Positions 40,682 through 49,890 of a stretch of 64,000 nt of DNA are shown here, piece by piece. The notes under the pieces were generated by a model that searched no databases, was not told where the DNA came from, and saw only the letters and a list, made by a program, of their open reading frames with translations. Source of the DNA: Agrobacterium tumefaciens (GTDB taxonomy: Bacteria > Pseudomonadota > Alphaproteobacteria > Rhizobiales > Rhizobiaceae); the NCBI GenBank assembly GCA_025559845.1, contig CP048470.1, positions 1,225,001-1,289,000 on the forward strand, in the 5' to 3' direction. Numbering within the stretch: the stretch's first letter is position 1; every line of letters starts with the position of its first letter. Made by a program: the position numbers and the translations under genes.

Positions 40682-40716
40682 GCCCGCGTCATGCGGCTTT
40701 CGCTGATGACGCGGGC
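40682..40716 (-). terminator. Terminator of the cupin gene
   Basis: GCCCGCGTCAT (40682-40692) pairs perfectly with ATGACGCGGGC (40706-40716), an 11-bp stem with a 13-base loop. It lies 8 bases past the cupin stop. On the minus strand a short T-containing tract follows. Confidence 0.75.
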
Positions 40717-40723
40717 TGACGTT

Positions 40724-41119
40724 TCAGCCGAGATACTGGGCGTCCGTCACATGCTCGAGCCAGTCCACGACCTTTCCGTCAACATGCTCCTGGATGGCGA
40801 TATGTGTCATGGCGGTTTCCGGCGAGGCACCGTGCCAGTGTTTTTCACCAGGTTCGAACCAGACCACATCGCCGGGATGGATCTCCATGATCGGGCCGCC
40901 CTCGCGTTGCACACGCCCGCGCCCTGATGTCACCAGCAATGTCTGGCCGAGAGGATGAGTATGCCACGCGGTTCTTGCACCGGGTTCGAAGGTCACAGAA
41001 GCCGAAGCGGCACGGCGCGCATCGTTTGCCGAAAACAAAGGGTCGACGCGAACATTTCCCGTAAACCAATCCGACGGACCCTTTGCCGACGGTTGCGAAC
41101 CACTTTTGGTGATAATCAT
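40724..41119 (-). CDS. Small cupin-domain protein
   Basis: 131 residues, single-domain cupin. Motif 1 [20 protein letters not shown] gives two histidines and a Gln/Glu-like position. Motif 2 is [17 protein letters not shown] with another metal histidine. The family includes carboxymuconolactone decarboxylase-linked cupins and AraC-type sensors; function unassigned. A longer in-frame reading extends antisense through accC but is not coding there. Divergent from the accB operon, possibly co-regulated. Confidence 0.82.
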   Translation of the reverse strand: MIITKSGSQPSAKGPSDWFTGNVRVDPLFSANDARRAASASVTFEPGARTAWHTHPLGQTLLVTSGRGRVQREGGPIMEIHPGDVVWFEPGEKHWHGASPETAMTHIAIQEHVDGKVVDWLEHVTDAQYLG

Positions 41120-41291
41120 TGTGCTTCCTTCCTCAGAGAATCTGCCCGTTGATGCAGCAAGAGGCGACCGCCGGTCCATTGAAACTTCGTCTGACCCCAT
41201 CAACCCGCTGCCTATGTTACCACAATGGCCTGTGATGGCTGCTGCTCGAAATGGGGCGCAGCATCGACGCAGCCAAAATGTGGACCGAGGA

Positions 41292-41726
41292 ATGGACCTT
41301 TCAAAGATAGAAACACTCATCGAATTCGTCGGCCGGTCCAGCATTACCGAACTGACGGTCACCGAGAAGGACACCACTGTCCGCATTTTCCGAGAAAGGT
41401 CGGCAAATGCTTTGTCGTCAACGGCTGAGAGTGTCGCCGCTGTCGAGCAACCCGCGCAAGCCACCGTGCCTGAAGACAAGCCTGCAACGGGCGGGTTTGC
41501 AGTCAACGCTCCCATCTTTGGTGTCCTGCATATTGCTCCGGCTCCGAATGATCCGCCTTTCGTTGCCGTCGGCGATGAGGTTGTCGAAGGGCAGACACTT
41601 TTTATCATCGAAGCGATGAAGGTTTTCAACAAGATTGCCGCGCCGCGCGCTGGCCGCATCACGCGTCTGACGGACGTGAACGGTGCGGAGGTCGAGGCTG
41701 GTGACATGCTTGCGGAGATCGCGTGA
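41292..41726 (+). CDS. accB: Biotin carboxyl carrier protein (AccB-like)
   Basis: 144 residues from ATG 41292, where the AccB-like start [14 protein letters not shown] lies; longer in-frame readings upstream are not protein-like. An Ala/Pro/Glu linker (about 38-64) separates the N-terminal helix from the biotinyl domain. The biotin-accepting lysine is Lys110 in EAMKVFN (EAMKM in most AccB). First gene of a coupled set: accB, accC, a carrier-like paralogue and pxpBCA. It is thus a second, pathway-specific copy rather than the housekeeping fatty-acid one. Confidence 0.88.
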   Translation: MDLSKIETLIEFVGRSSITELTVTEKDTTVRIFRERSANALSSTAESVAAVEQPAQATVPEDKPATGGFAVNAPIFGVLHIAPAPNDPPFVAVGDEVVEGQTLFIIEAMKVFNKIAAPRAGRITRLTDVNGAEVEAGDMLAEIA

Positions 41727-43093
41727 TGCAGCCGCAACAACGTTTCGACAAGGTTCTGATCGCCAATCGCGGCGAAATTGCTCTGCGCGTCGTTCGCGCC
41801 TGCCGTGACATGGGCTTGAAGACGGTCGTTGTCTGCTCGGAAGCTGACCGGAATGCCGCCTATACCCGAAGCGCCGACGAAGCGATCTGCATTGGTCCGG
41901 CGCCTGCCCCGAAAAGTTACCTGAACCAGAATGCCATTTTGCTCGCGGCACGTCTTTCTGGCGCCGGTGCCGTTCATCCAGGCTATGGTTTCCTCTCGGA
42001 AAACGCTCGGTTCTCCGCTTCCGTCGACGAGGCGGGGCTGACGTTCATCGGGCCGGATGCTACCGCGATCGCCACGATGGGCGACAAGATTGCTGCCAAG
42101 AGCGCCATGGTTGCCGCCGGTGTGCCCTGCGTTCCAGGTCCCGACAGTGAACTTCCCGCAGAACCGGAGGCGATCCGCGCCATCGCGTCGGAGATCGGCT
42201 ATCCGATCATCGTCAAGGCTGCCGGTGGTGGTGGCGGGCGCGGCATGCGGGTCGTGCTTGAAGAGGCTGATCTGCTGGAAGCGGTGACATTGACCCGCGA
42301 AGAAGCCCGCAAGGCTTTTGGAACGCCGGCGCTCTACATGGAGAAATTCCTCCAGTATCCGCGCCATATTGAAATTCAGGTGCTGTGCGACACGCATGGA
42401 AATGCTGTCTGGCTTGGCCACCGTGATTGCTCCATGCAACGGCGCCACCAGAAGGTTGTCGAAGAGGCGCCGGCGCCGGGCATTTCCGATGCGCTGATTG
42501 GTCCCGTTGGAGAAGCATGCGTCAAAGCCTGCCAGCAGATCGGTTACCGCGGTGTTGGCACCTTCGAGTTCCTCTATGAAGATGGCGCGTTCTATTTCAT
42601 CGAAATGAACACGCGTCTGCAGGTAGAGCATCCCGTGACCGAGGAAACCAGCGGCGTCGATATCGTCCAGCAGCAGATCCGTGTTGCGCAGGGCGAAGAG
42701 TTGCCGATGAACCAGAACGACGTGGCCTGCCAGGGGCACGCCATCGAATGCCGTATCAATGCCGAAGACCCGGCCACCTTCATGCCGTCGGCCGGCGTCA
42801 TTGCCGCGCTCGAACTGCCGACAGGCGAAGGCGTTCGTGTCGATACGCATGTCGAAGCCGGTTACAGGGTCTCTCCCTATTACGACTCCTTGATCGCCAA
42901 GCTTATCGTGCACGGGCGTGATCGGGCTGAGGCCATGGCCCGCACCCGCGCCGCGCTCGCCGCCTTCAAGCTGGACGGCATCGCGACCAATCTGCCGCTG
43001 TTGCGGGAGTTGTTTGAAGACCCGGCTTTTGAAGAGGGCCAAACGGACATCCATTATCTCGAAAAATGGCTGAAGACGCGGGGGCGCGCATGA
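41726..43093 (+). CDS. accC: Biotin carboxylase (AccC-like)
   Basis: About 455 residues from ATG 41726, overlapping the accB stop, with GGAG upstream. ATP-grasp enzyme: [16 protein letters not shown] at the start, the glycine-rich [12 protein letters not shown] loop, and [15 protein letters not shown] active site. It carboxylates biotin on the carrier using ATP and bicarbonate. Housekeeping AccC is normally paired with accB alone; here it is followed by pxp genes, as in split urea-carboxylase-like systems. Confidence 0.93.
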   Translation: MQPQQRFDKVLIANRGEIALRVVRACRDMGLKTVVVCSEADRNAAYTRSADEAICIGPAPAPKSYLNQNAILLAARLSGAGAVHPGYGFLSENARFSASVDEAGLTFIGPDATAIATMGDKIAAKSAMVAAGVPCVPGPDSELPAEPEAIRAIASEIGYPIIVKAAGGGGGRGMRVVLEEADLLEAVTLTREEARKAFGTPALYMEKFLQYPRHIEIQVLCDTHGNAVWLGHRDCSMQRRHQKVVEEAPAPGISDALIGPVGEACVKACQQIGYRGVGTFEFLYEDGAFYFIEMNTRLQVEHPVTEETSGVDIVQQQIRVAQGEELPMNQNDVACQGHAIECRINAEDPATFMPSAGVIAALELPTGEGVRVDTHVEAGYRVSPYYDSLIAKLIVHGRDRAEAMARTRAALAAFKLDGIATNLPLLRELFEDPAFEEGQTDIHYLEKWLKTRGRA

Positions 43094-43500
43094 GCAAGGT
43101 TGATTTCACCGATCCCGCGATCATCGAAAGGCTGACACTCGTTCTTGAAGCCGCCGGTGTCGATGGTATCGAGATCACCCGCCGGGACCAGACCGTGCGG
43201 ATCGTTGTGGCCGGATCTGCGGGAAGATCCGCGCGTGATATGAGAGCCAGCAAGTCGGAGACCGCGTCTGCCGCGATCTTCAAGGCGCCGATGGCGGGCG
43301 TGTTCTGGCCATCAGATCTTTCGCGCGCGCCAACGCAGGGCAGTTCTGCGAATGACAATCTGGTGGGCTTCCTCCGTGTCGGACCAGTTCTGTTGCCGGT
43401 GAAAGCCGGGACCTCGAAACGCCTTCGCCGCCATCTCGTTGAACCCGGAACGGTCGTCGGCTTCGGCGACCCGATTGCAGAAGTCGAGCCAGAAGCATGA
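43090..43500 (+). CDS. Biotinyl-domain protein lacking the biotin lysine
   Basis: 136 residues. The N-terminal segment ([20 protein letters not shown], then TVRIVV) parallels that of the AccB protein two genes upstream ([17 protein letters not shown]). The C-terminal part KAPMAGVFW ... [13 protein letters not shown] resembles a biotinyl/lipoyl barrel. Where AccB has EAMK, this protein has [10 protein letters not shown], so the biotin-accepting hairpin is gone. It overlaps accC by 4 bases (ATGA) and pxpB by 4. A structural or scaffolding subunit of the complex is the best guess. Confidence 0.75.
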   Translation: MSKVDFTDPAIIERLTLVLEAAGVDGIEITRRDQTVRIVVAGSAGRSARDMRASKSETASAAIFKAPMAGVFWPSDLSRAPTQGSSANDNLVGFLRVGPVLLPVKAGTSKRLRRHLVEPGTVVGFGDPIAEVEPEA

Positions 43501-44204
43501 ACGCCTCGATTGCCAAAATCCTAGCCCCTTTGGAGGTCTTTTCACAGGACCGCAATGGCGCGCGCGTGTCGCCGATTGGCTCCCGCGCTTTCCTTCTTGA
43601 AGCCACGGGCGATTTCGACCTTGCCTCGCAGCGGCGGATCTGGGCTTTGTCCAAGGTCGTCGAAACCTGGAGCGAAACCCAAGAAATCGTTCCTGGCATG
43701 ACCAATCTCCTCGTTGTGCTCAAGGCCACGCCCGATGACCCGGAGGCCTTGGCACTGCGTCTTCTGGAAGACTGGGATCAGGCCGAGAGCATCGATCTTG
43801 CCGGAAGAACGATCGAAATTGCCGTGACCTATGGCGGTGATCACGCCACCGATCTTGCCGCGCTTTGCGACCGGTCAGGATTGTCAGACCGCGAAGTGGT
43901 GCGCATTCATTACGAAGGGACCTATCGGGTGTTTGCACTCGGAAGTGCGCCTGGGTTCGGTTACCTGCACGGTCTTGATCCGCGTATCTACATGCCGCGA
44001 AAGACTGTTCCTTCGCTTAACATGGCAAGAGGCTGTGTCACCATAGGCGGCATGCAGACCGGTGTTGCGGTACTGACCGGCCCGAATGGCTGGAATTCAA
44101 TCGGCTTTGCCGAATTGCAGATGTTTGATCCAATGTCGGAGACGCCTGCCATCATGGCGCCGGGTGATACGGTGCGTTTCGTGCCAGCGAGCATAGAGCT
44201 ATGA
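43497..44204 (+). CDS. pxpB: 5-oxoprolinase subunit PxpB (KipI / carboxyltransferase domain C)
   Basis: 235 residues with PGFGYLHGLDPRIYMPRK and GGMQTGVAVLTGPNGWNSIG, hallmarks of allophanate hydrolase subunit 1 / KipI. In 5-oxoprolinase it acts with PxpC and PxpA. The same fold forms half of the carboxyltransferase of urea carboxylase. It overlaps both neighbours by 4 bases, so it is translationally coupled to the biotin genes. Confidence 0.92.
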   Translation: MNASIAKILAPLEVFSQDRNGARVSPIGSRAFLLEATGDFDLASQRRIWALSKVVETWSETQEIVPGMTNLLVVLKATPDDPEALALRLLEDWDQAESIDLAGRTIEIAVTYGGDHATDLAALCDRSGLSDREVVRIHYEGTYRVFALGSAPGFGYLHGLDPRIYMPRKTVPSLNMARGCVTIGGMQTGVAVLTGPNGWNSIGFAELQMFDPMSETPAIMAPGDTVRFVPASIEL

Positions 44205-45196
44205 TAGAGATCATCCACACGGGACCGTTCAATACGGTACAGGACCTTGGCCGCCCCGGTTTCCGAAATATCGGTGTTACCACCAGCGGCGCAATGGATA
44301 CGCTGGCCTTGAAGGTCGGAAACACTCTGATCGGCAATGACGCAGGCGCTGCCGCGCTCGAGATTCAGACCTATCCCTTCAAGCTGCGGTTCTCGAAGCC
44401 GACCGCGTTTGTTGTCACCGGTGCCGATTGCGGCGCATCGCTTGATGGCGCAGCCATTCAATCCTGCTGCGCTTTGCCGGTGCAAGCTGGGCAGGTTCTG
44501 GAACTGGGCCAACCCCGTACTGGCACCCGCGCCTATATCTGCGTTGCTGGCGGCATTGATGTCGCAACTGTCATGGGATCGCGCAGTACGTCGCTGCGCG
44601 GTGCCTTCGGCGGTAACGACGGCCGTTTCCTCGCGGTCGGCGATACATTGCGCGTCGATGAGGTTTCCGAACCACTGAATTTTCCGGCGGCGGGCGTCGC
44701 CTTTGTCGATCCGGTCTATGCGCTGGCGGATGCTTTTCCGGCAGCGGAAGATGGTGTGCTTTCGGTTCGTGCCATTCCGGCCGGTGAACATGCGCTTTTC
44801 GGCGATGATGCCGAGCGTTTCTGGTCGCAGACCTGGAAAATCTCAACCCAGAGCGACAGAACTGGTTATCGACTGATGGGCGATGCCATCAAGCCGACAA
44901 CACCGGTGGAAATGCGCTCGCATGGTGTTGTTTCCGGCGTTGTGCAGGTCCCGCCGAGCGGTGAGCCAATCATCCAGATGGCCGACGCCAACACGGCAGG
45001 TGGTTATCCCAAGATTGCCGGCGTTATCGAGGCCGACCTGTGGCGACTTGGCCAGGCGCGCATCGGCAGCCGGTTGCGGTTTGTCCGCGTGACGCATCAG
45101 CAAGCGGCTGAGGTCGAAAAGTCGGTCGCTGCATTCATTGCCGATGTCCGCAGAACCTCGCGCATGGTTTGCCAGGCGCTTGCCGTTATCAACTGA
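44201..45196 (+). CDS. pxpC: 5-oxoprolinase subunit PxpC (KipA / carboxyltransferase domain A/B)
   Basis: 331 residues with the family opening HTGPFNTVQDLGRPGFRNIG (residues 5-24) and the later segment GGYPKIAGVIEADLWRLGQA. Known as allophanate hydrolase subunit 2 / KipA. With PxpB it forms an ATP-coupled module; the fusion of both with biotin carboxylase and carrier is urea carboxylase. Start overlaps the pxpB stop. Confidence 0.92.
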   Translation: MIEIIHTGPFNTVQDLGRPGFRNIGVTTSGAMDTLALKVGNTLIGNDAGAAALEIQTYPFKLRFSKPTAFVVTGADCGASLDGAAIQSCCALPVQAGQVLELGQPRTGTRAYICVAGGIDVATVMGSRSTSLRGAFGGNDGRFLAVGDTLRVDEVSEPLNFPAAGVAFVDPVYALADAFPAAEDGVLSVRAIPAGEHALFGDDAERFWSQTWKISTQSDRTGYRLMGDAIKPTTPVEMRSHGVVSGVVQVPPSGEPIIQMADANTAGGYPKIAGVIEADLWRLGQARIGSRLRFVRVTHQQAAEVEKSVAAFIADVRRTSRMVCQALAVIN

Positions 45197-45212
45197 CGCG
45201 AAGGAGGGACGA

Positions 45213-45980
45213 ATGAAGATCGATCTGAATTCCGACATGGGTGAGGGTTTTGGCCCTTACCGACTGTGTGATGATGAAGCGATGATGAAGGTTGTCTCCT
45301 CGGCCAACATCGCCTGCGGTTTTCACGGCGGTGACCCCGACACGATGGTCCGGATGGTACGGCTGGCCAAAGCGAACGGTGTGGGCATCGGTGCACATCC
45401 CGGCCTGCCCGATCGTGCCGGTTTTGGTCGCCGCGAAATTCCTTATTCGGCGGATGAGCTGCGTCAGCAGATGCTCTATCAGCTCGGTGCGCTCAGGGCG
45501 ATTGCCGCAAGCGAAGGCCAGCAGGTCGCTCATTTCAGCTTCCATGCGGCAATGGGCAATATGGTCAACGGGGACCCGAAGCTTGCCGATCTGATGATGG
45601 ATGCGATCCGCGCCGTTGATCCGGGGCTTATCATTTTTGCAATGCCGGGCAGTGAGATTGAAAGCGCTGCAAAGCGTGCTTCGCTGAAGACGCTCACCCT
45701 TTTTCTGGCGGACAGAGCCTATGACCGTGAAGGCCGTCTGGTTACCCGAGGTCTGCCCGGTGCGCTGATAAAAGAAGAATCTGCAGTGCGCGCCCGCGTT
45801 CGCCAGTTCCTGATCGATGGGACTGTCACGACCATTGATGGCGCAACCATCGCCATGGCGGCCCGCTCGATTCTCGTTCACAGCGATACGCCGGGTTCTC
45901 TCGAACTGGCGCGCATTGTCCGTAGCGAAATAGAAAATGTCGGCGGCTCGCTGGCGCCTGCATCCGAAGTTGCCGGCTGA
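45213..45980 (+). CDS. pxpA: 5-oxoprolinase subunit PxpA (LamB/YcsF family)
   Basis: 255 residues from ATG 45213 (AAGGAGGG upstream). Start MKIDLNSDMGEGFGPY and the segment SSANIACGFHGGDP are diagnostic. It is the hydrolytic subunit that opens 5-oxoproline to glutamate in the PxpABC enzyme. It follows pxpC by 16 bases and completes the set. Confidence 0.93.
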   Translation: MKIDLNSDMGEGFGPYRLCDDEAMMKVVSSANIACGFHGGDPDTMVRMVRLAKANGVGIGAHPGLPDRAGFGRREIPYSADELRQQMLYQLGALRAIAASEGQQVAHFSFHAAMGNMVNGDPKLADLMMDAIRAVDPGLIIFAMPGSEIESAAKRASLKTLTLFLADRAYDREGRLVTRGLPGALIKEESAVRARVRQFLIDGTVTTIDGATIAMAARSILVHSDTPGSLELARIVRSEIENVGGSLAPASEVAG

Positions 45981-46032
45981 GGTTTTCAGCCGATCCGTTT
46001 TCACCATCTGTTCAAAACTGGAAGACCAGACC

Positions 46033-47235
46033 ATGCCTGCGATTGCCGACCGATTGAAAAATGTCTCGATTTCCGCTTCCGCCGCAATGACGCAACGCGC
46101 GCGCGAACTTGCCGCTCAAGGCATCAAGGTGGTGAGCCTTTCGTCCGGAGAACCAGATTTCCCGACGCCTGCACACGCCGTCGAAGCCGCTCATGCGGCC
46201 GCTCTTGCAGGTGATACGAAATATCCCACCATGGATGGTACGCCGGCGATGAAGGCGGCGATCATCCGCAAGTTCAAGCGCGACAACAACCTCGTTTACG
46301 AACCGAACCAGATCGTTGTTTCCGGCGGCGGCAAGCAGGTCATCTTCAATGCTGTCTTGGCAACCTGCAATCCGGGCGATGAAGTTGTCATTCCTGCGCC
46401 GTCCTGGGTCAGCTATGCAGATATCGTCAAGTTCGCTGGTGGCGTTCCGGTTTCGGTAGCGTGCCCGGAAAATGCAGGTTTCAAGCTGCGGCCCGAAGAC
46501 CTCGAGGCAGCGATCACTCCACGCACCAAGTGGCTTTTCCTGAATTTCCCGAACAATCCGACCGGCGCCGCCTGCTCGCGTGCTGAAATGGCGGCGATTG
46601 CGGAGGTCATGCTGCGCCATCCGCATGTCTGGATTCTGACGGATGATATCTACGAACATCTCGTCTACGACGATTTTGAATTCTGCACGATTGCCGAGGT
46701 CGAGCCACGTCTTTACGATCGCGTGTTGACCATGAATGGCGTGTCGAAGGCCTATGCGATGACCGGCTGGCGCCTCGGTTACTGCGGCGGTCCGAAGGAT
46801 CTGATTGCGGCAATCAGCAACGTCAACGGACAAAACAGCGGCGGTACCTCGACCTTGACGCAGGCTGCATCCGTGGCCGCGCTCGATGGGCCGCAGGATC
46901 TTCTCAAGGAACGTTCGTCCATCTACAAGACCCGCCGCGATTACGTGCTGGGCAGGCTTGCGGAAATCGACGGTCTGCGGGCGCACAAGCCGGAAGGTGC
47001 GTTTTACATTTTCCCGAACATTTCCGAGCTCATCGGCAAGACCAGCAAGGGCGGTCGCAAGATTGCGACCGACGTCGATTTCGTCATGGGTCTGGTCGAA
47101 GAACACCACGTGGCAACGGTGCAGGGCGCGGCATACGGCATGAGCCCGTATTTCCGCATCTCCTATGCGACAAGCATGGAAATGCTGGAAGAGGGCTGCA
47201 ACCGCATCGCAGAATTCTGCAACGGGCTGCGTTGA
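46033..47235 (+). CDS. Class I/II pyridoxal-phosphate aminotransferase (AspC-like)
   Basis: 400 residues from ATG 46033. LSSGEPDFPTP at the N-terminus, NFPNNPTGA, DDIYEHL, and the PLP-binding Lys239 in VSKAYAMTGWRLGY mark the aspartate aminotransferase I-gamma subgroup, common in alphaproteobacteria. Located after pxpA in the same direction, it could transaminate the glutamate or another amino acid released upstream. Substrate open (aspartate, prephenate or aromatic amino acids). Confidence 0.88.
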   Translation: MPAIADRLKNVSISASAAMTQRARELAAQGIKVVSLSSGEPDFPTPAHAVEAAHAAALAGDTKYPTMDGTPAMKAAIIRKFKRDNNLVYEPNQIVVSGGGKQVIFNAVLATCNPGDEVVIPAPSWVSYADIVKFAGGVPVSVACPENAGFKLRPEDLEAAITPRTKWLFLNFPNNPTGAACSRAEMAAIAEVMLRHPHVWILTDDIYEHLVYDDFEFCTIAEVEPRLYDRVLTMNGVSKAYAMTGWRLGYCGGPKDLIAAISNVNGQNSGGTSTLTQAASVAALDGPQDLLKERSSIYKTRRDYVLGRLAEIDGLRAHKPEGAFYIFPNISELIGKTSKGGRKIATDVDFVMGLVEEHHVATVQGAAYGMSPYFRISYATSMEMLEEGCNRIAEFCNGLR

Positions 47236-47239
47236 GCGA

Positions 47240-48145
47240 CTACGATTTCAGGCGGGCGGTGAGCTCCATCAGAATGGATTTCACCGCCAGCGCCGGCTCC
47301 GACAACTCGCTTTGGTCGGAAACACAGAACGACAGGGTTTCCTCGATCCTTGGCGTGATGGGGCGCACAATAAGAGGTTCGCTCGTTTCGGCCAGAAGGC
47401 GCTCGCTGATCGCCTTCGGCATGATCGTTGCACCCATGCCATCGGTTACGGCACGCGATAGCGTCCGGACGATTTCGATTTCTGCCACGACGTTCAGTGA
47501 GACGCGTGCGCGGGTGAAGGCGAGATCAACCGCACGACGCACAAAATTGTAAGGCGGCGGCATGAGAATGGGGACATCCTCCAGCGCCGAAATTGGCAGA
47601 GGCTGATCGCTTGCTTCGATCCCCATTCGGCTGTGACCGACGAAATAGAAATCCTCGTTGAGCAAAGGCTCAAAACGCACGCCCTTGATTGGCCCCGAGC
47701 CGTGAATGAGCGCCATTTCCAGACGCCCGTTCATGATCATCTGGCTGTAGGTCTGACCGACGCTTTCTGTCAGATGAAGCAGGATTCCGGGGTGACGTTT
47801 GCGGGTCTCGATCAACAGATCTGCGGAGAGCGTTGCCGCACTGCTGAATGGCACAAGGCCGACGGACACGCGGCCGACCAGTGAGGCGCCTGTTGCTTTG
47901 ACGTCTGATTGAGCGAGATCCATCTGGCGAAGGATGATCTGCGCGTGCCGATAGACGGCACGGCCCGCCTCGGTCATGGACACGCCCTGCTGGCTGCGAA
48001 TCAGAAGCTTCTGCTGGAAATGATCTTCCAATCCGGCAAGCTGCTGGCTCAAGGCGGGCTGCGCAATATGCAAAACGTCGGCGGCGCGGGTAATGCTGCC
48101 GGTGTCGACGATCACGATGAACGACCTCAGTCGCCGTATGTCCAT
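47240..48145 (-). CDS. LysR-type regulator (Nac/CynR-like)
   Basis: 301 residues from ATG 48145. N-terminal helix-turn-helix FIVIVDTGSITRAADVLHIA followed by QPALSQQLAGLE, typical of the Nac-like branch of LysR proteins. It is convergent with the aminotransferase (4-base gap) and divergent from the SDR/ABC cluster, so it probably controls that cluster. Confidence 0.88.
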   Translation of the reverse strand: MDIRRLRSFIVIVDTGSITRAADVLHIAQPALSQQLAGLEDHFQQKLLIRSQQGVSMTEAGRAVYRHAQIILRQMDLAQSDVKATGASLVGRVSVGLVPFSSAATLSADLLIETRKRHPGILLHLTESVGQTYSQMIMNGRLEMALIHGSGPIKGVRFEPLLNEDFYFVGHSRMGIEASDQPLPISALEDVPILMPPPYNFVRRAVDLAFTRARVSLNVVAEIEIVRTLSRAVTDGMGATIMPKAISERLLAETSEPLIVRPITPRIEETLSFCVSDQSELSEPALAVKSILMELTARLKS

Positions 48146-48406
48146 GAAAGTTCCCTCTTTATCTGTAGCGCGATTTTCGCAGGCCGCGCGGAGGATTGCA
48201 ACGCGACCAACAGCCGCCAGCGGCAAAAAAGAAGCCGTGCTTTTGCAGTCTCTGGAAAAGACGAACTTCTAAGTGTCTGTCTGCGCTTGATGATTTGGAG
48301 CGAATGGGCTCCATAACGCATCCTTATCCATCCAGATTCAATCCGTCTTAGGCAGAACGCCAAAGCTCCGCTAATCTCAAATTCAACGACAAGGGGATGA
48401 ATACGA
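48146..48406. promoter_or_regulatory. Divergent promoter region between LysR gene and SDR/ABC cluster
   Basis: 261 bases without a credible gene. It must hold the promoters of the LysR regulator and of the SDR-transport operon. I could not assign a LysR T-N11-A box or -35/-10 pair with confidence. Confidence 0.4.
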
Positions 48407-49186
48407 ATGTCTTTTTCCGACTATAAAACGGCTCTTGTAACCGGCGCTTCCGGAGGGATTGGCGCGGCGATCGTTGAGCGTTTCCGGCGTGAGAACATTG
48501 AAGTGCATGCCGTGGCAAGAAGTGCTGACGCGCTTCAGGAACTGGCAGAGCGTACCGGTTGCATCCCGCATGCTATCGACGTGACCGACCGTGAGGCGCT
48601 GGCGAAGCTTGCCTCCGAAATCGACTTCGACATTCTCGTCAACAACGCTGGTGTCGACCGGCCGAAGAAGTTCCTTGAAGCGGAAGATGGCGATATCGAC
48701 CTGCTGATCGATGTGAATCTGCGCGCCGTACTGCATCTGTGCCGGCTGATCGTGCCTGGCATGGCGGAACGCGATCGCGGCCACGTCATCAACATCTCCT
48801 CCATTGCCGGCAACTACAATTTCGGCGGCAACTCCACCTATCACGCCACGAAAGCCGGCGTTGCCATGCTGTCCAACCAGCTGCGCATCGATACGTTCGG
48901 CAAGCGGGTTCGCGTCACCGAAATCTGCCCTGGTCGCGTCGCCACGGACATCTTCAATCACGTTCACGGTAACGACCCGTCGATCCGCGAGCGCTTCATC
49001 GATGGTTTCGAATTGCCTCAGGCTTCCGATATTGCCGATGCAATTGCCTTTGCGGTTGCAGCACCCGTCTCGATGAACATCGGTCACATGGAAATCACCC
49101 CGACGCTGCAGGTCATGGGCGGTTTGCAGACGGCGAAACCACAAACGCCCGCTGTTGTCGGCAGTGCCAAAGGGGCAGAGCGGTGA
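48407..49186 (+). CDS. Short-chain dehydrogenase/reductase (YdfG-like SDR)
   Basis: 259 residues: TGASGGIGAA cofactor motif, NNAGVDRPK, catalytic SSIAG ... YHATKAG. It resembles 3-hydroxy acid (serine/threonine-type) dehydrogenases by general layout. AAGGGGAT precedes ATG 48407. First gene of the cluster and overlapping the permease start, so its substrate is probably the imported compound or a derivative. Confidence 0.85.
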   Translation: MSFSDYKTALVTGASGGIGAAIVERFRRENIEVHAVARSADALQELAERTGCIPHAIDVTDREALAKLASEIDFDILVNNAGVDRPKKFLEAEDGDIDLLIDVNLRAVLHLCRLIVPGMAERDRGHVINISSIAGNYNFGGNSTYHATKAGVAMLSNQLRIDTFGKRVRVTEICPGRVATDIFNHVHGNDPSIRERFIDGFELPQASDIADAIAFAVAAPVSMNIGHMEITPTLQVMGGLQTAKPQTPAVVGSAKGAER

Positions 49187-49890
49187 GCGGCTTCGATCTA
49201 TCAGCGATTTTCTCAAATCCTGAATATGTCGGGATGCTTCTGCATGGCATCCAGATGACATTTGTCATCTTCCTCGGCTCCTGGACGCTTGCGATGACGC
49301 TGGCAATTCTGCTGCTGGCGCTTCGGGTTTCGCCGTTTCGCTTCGGTGAGCCGATCGTTGCCGCTTACGTCTCCTATCACCGCAACGTGCCGACACTCGT
49401 TCAGCTGATGTTGTGGTACTTCGGCATTTTCACGCTCATGCCGCAAGGTTTGTCGGACTGGCTTGCCAGCCACAATGCGGAGGCGATCTTCGCGGTGATC
49501 GGCCTTGGTCTCTGCCAGGCAGCCTATTTCAGCGAGGATTTGCGGTCAGGCCTGCGTTCTGTCAGCAAGGGGCAGATGGAAGCTGCTCAGGCGCTCGGCC
49601 ATGGTTACGTCTCCGCCATGCGCTTCGTGATCATGCCGCAGGGCGTTCGCAATGCCTTGCCGCCCCTCATCAATCACAGCGTATCGCTTTTCAAGAACAG
49701 CAGCATTGCCATCGTCATCGGTGCACCTGAATTGACGCACGCCGTGAAGGAAGTCGAAAACCTCAGCTTCCGCACATTCGAGATCTATACGATCGGCACT
49801 GTCACCTATCTGTTCTTCTCACTCATCATCATGGGCATCGGAGCTTATCTCTCGATGCGTGGCGATCCCGCGCGGAGGGCGCGCGCATGA
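49183..49890 (+). CDS. Polar amino acid ABC importer, permease 1
   Basis: 235 residues, five or so membrane segments and EAA loop YFSEDLRSGLRSVSKGQMEA, GltJ/HisQ type. GTG start overlapping the SDR stop. The next permease overlaps its 3' end, so they form a heterodimer. Confidence 0.9.
   Translation: MSGFDLSAIFSNPEYVGMLLHGIQMTFVIFLGSWTLAMTLAILLLALRVSPFRFGEPIVAAYVSYHRNVPTLVQLMLWYFGIFTLMPQGLSDWLASHNAEAIFAVIGLGLCQAAYFSEDLRSGLRSVSKGQMEAAQALGHGYVSAMRFVIMPQGVRNALPPLINHSVSLFKNSSIAIVIGAPELTHAVKEVENLSFRTFEIYTIGTVTYLFFSLIIMGIGAYLSMRGDPARRARA

Noticed and set aside
40724..43054. A 776-codon open frame on the minus strand
   Set aside because: Only its last 131 codons form a protein (the cupin). The rest runs antisense to accC and accB and has no family-like sequence.
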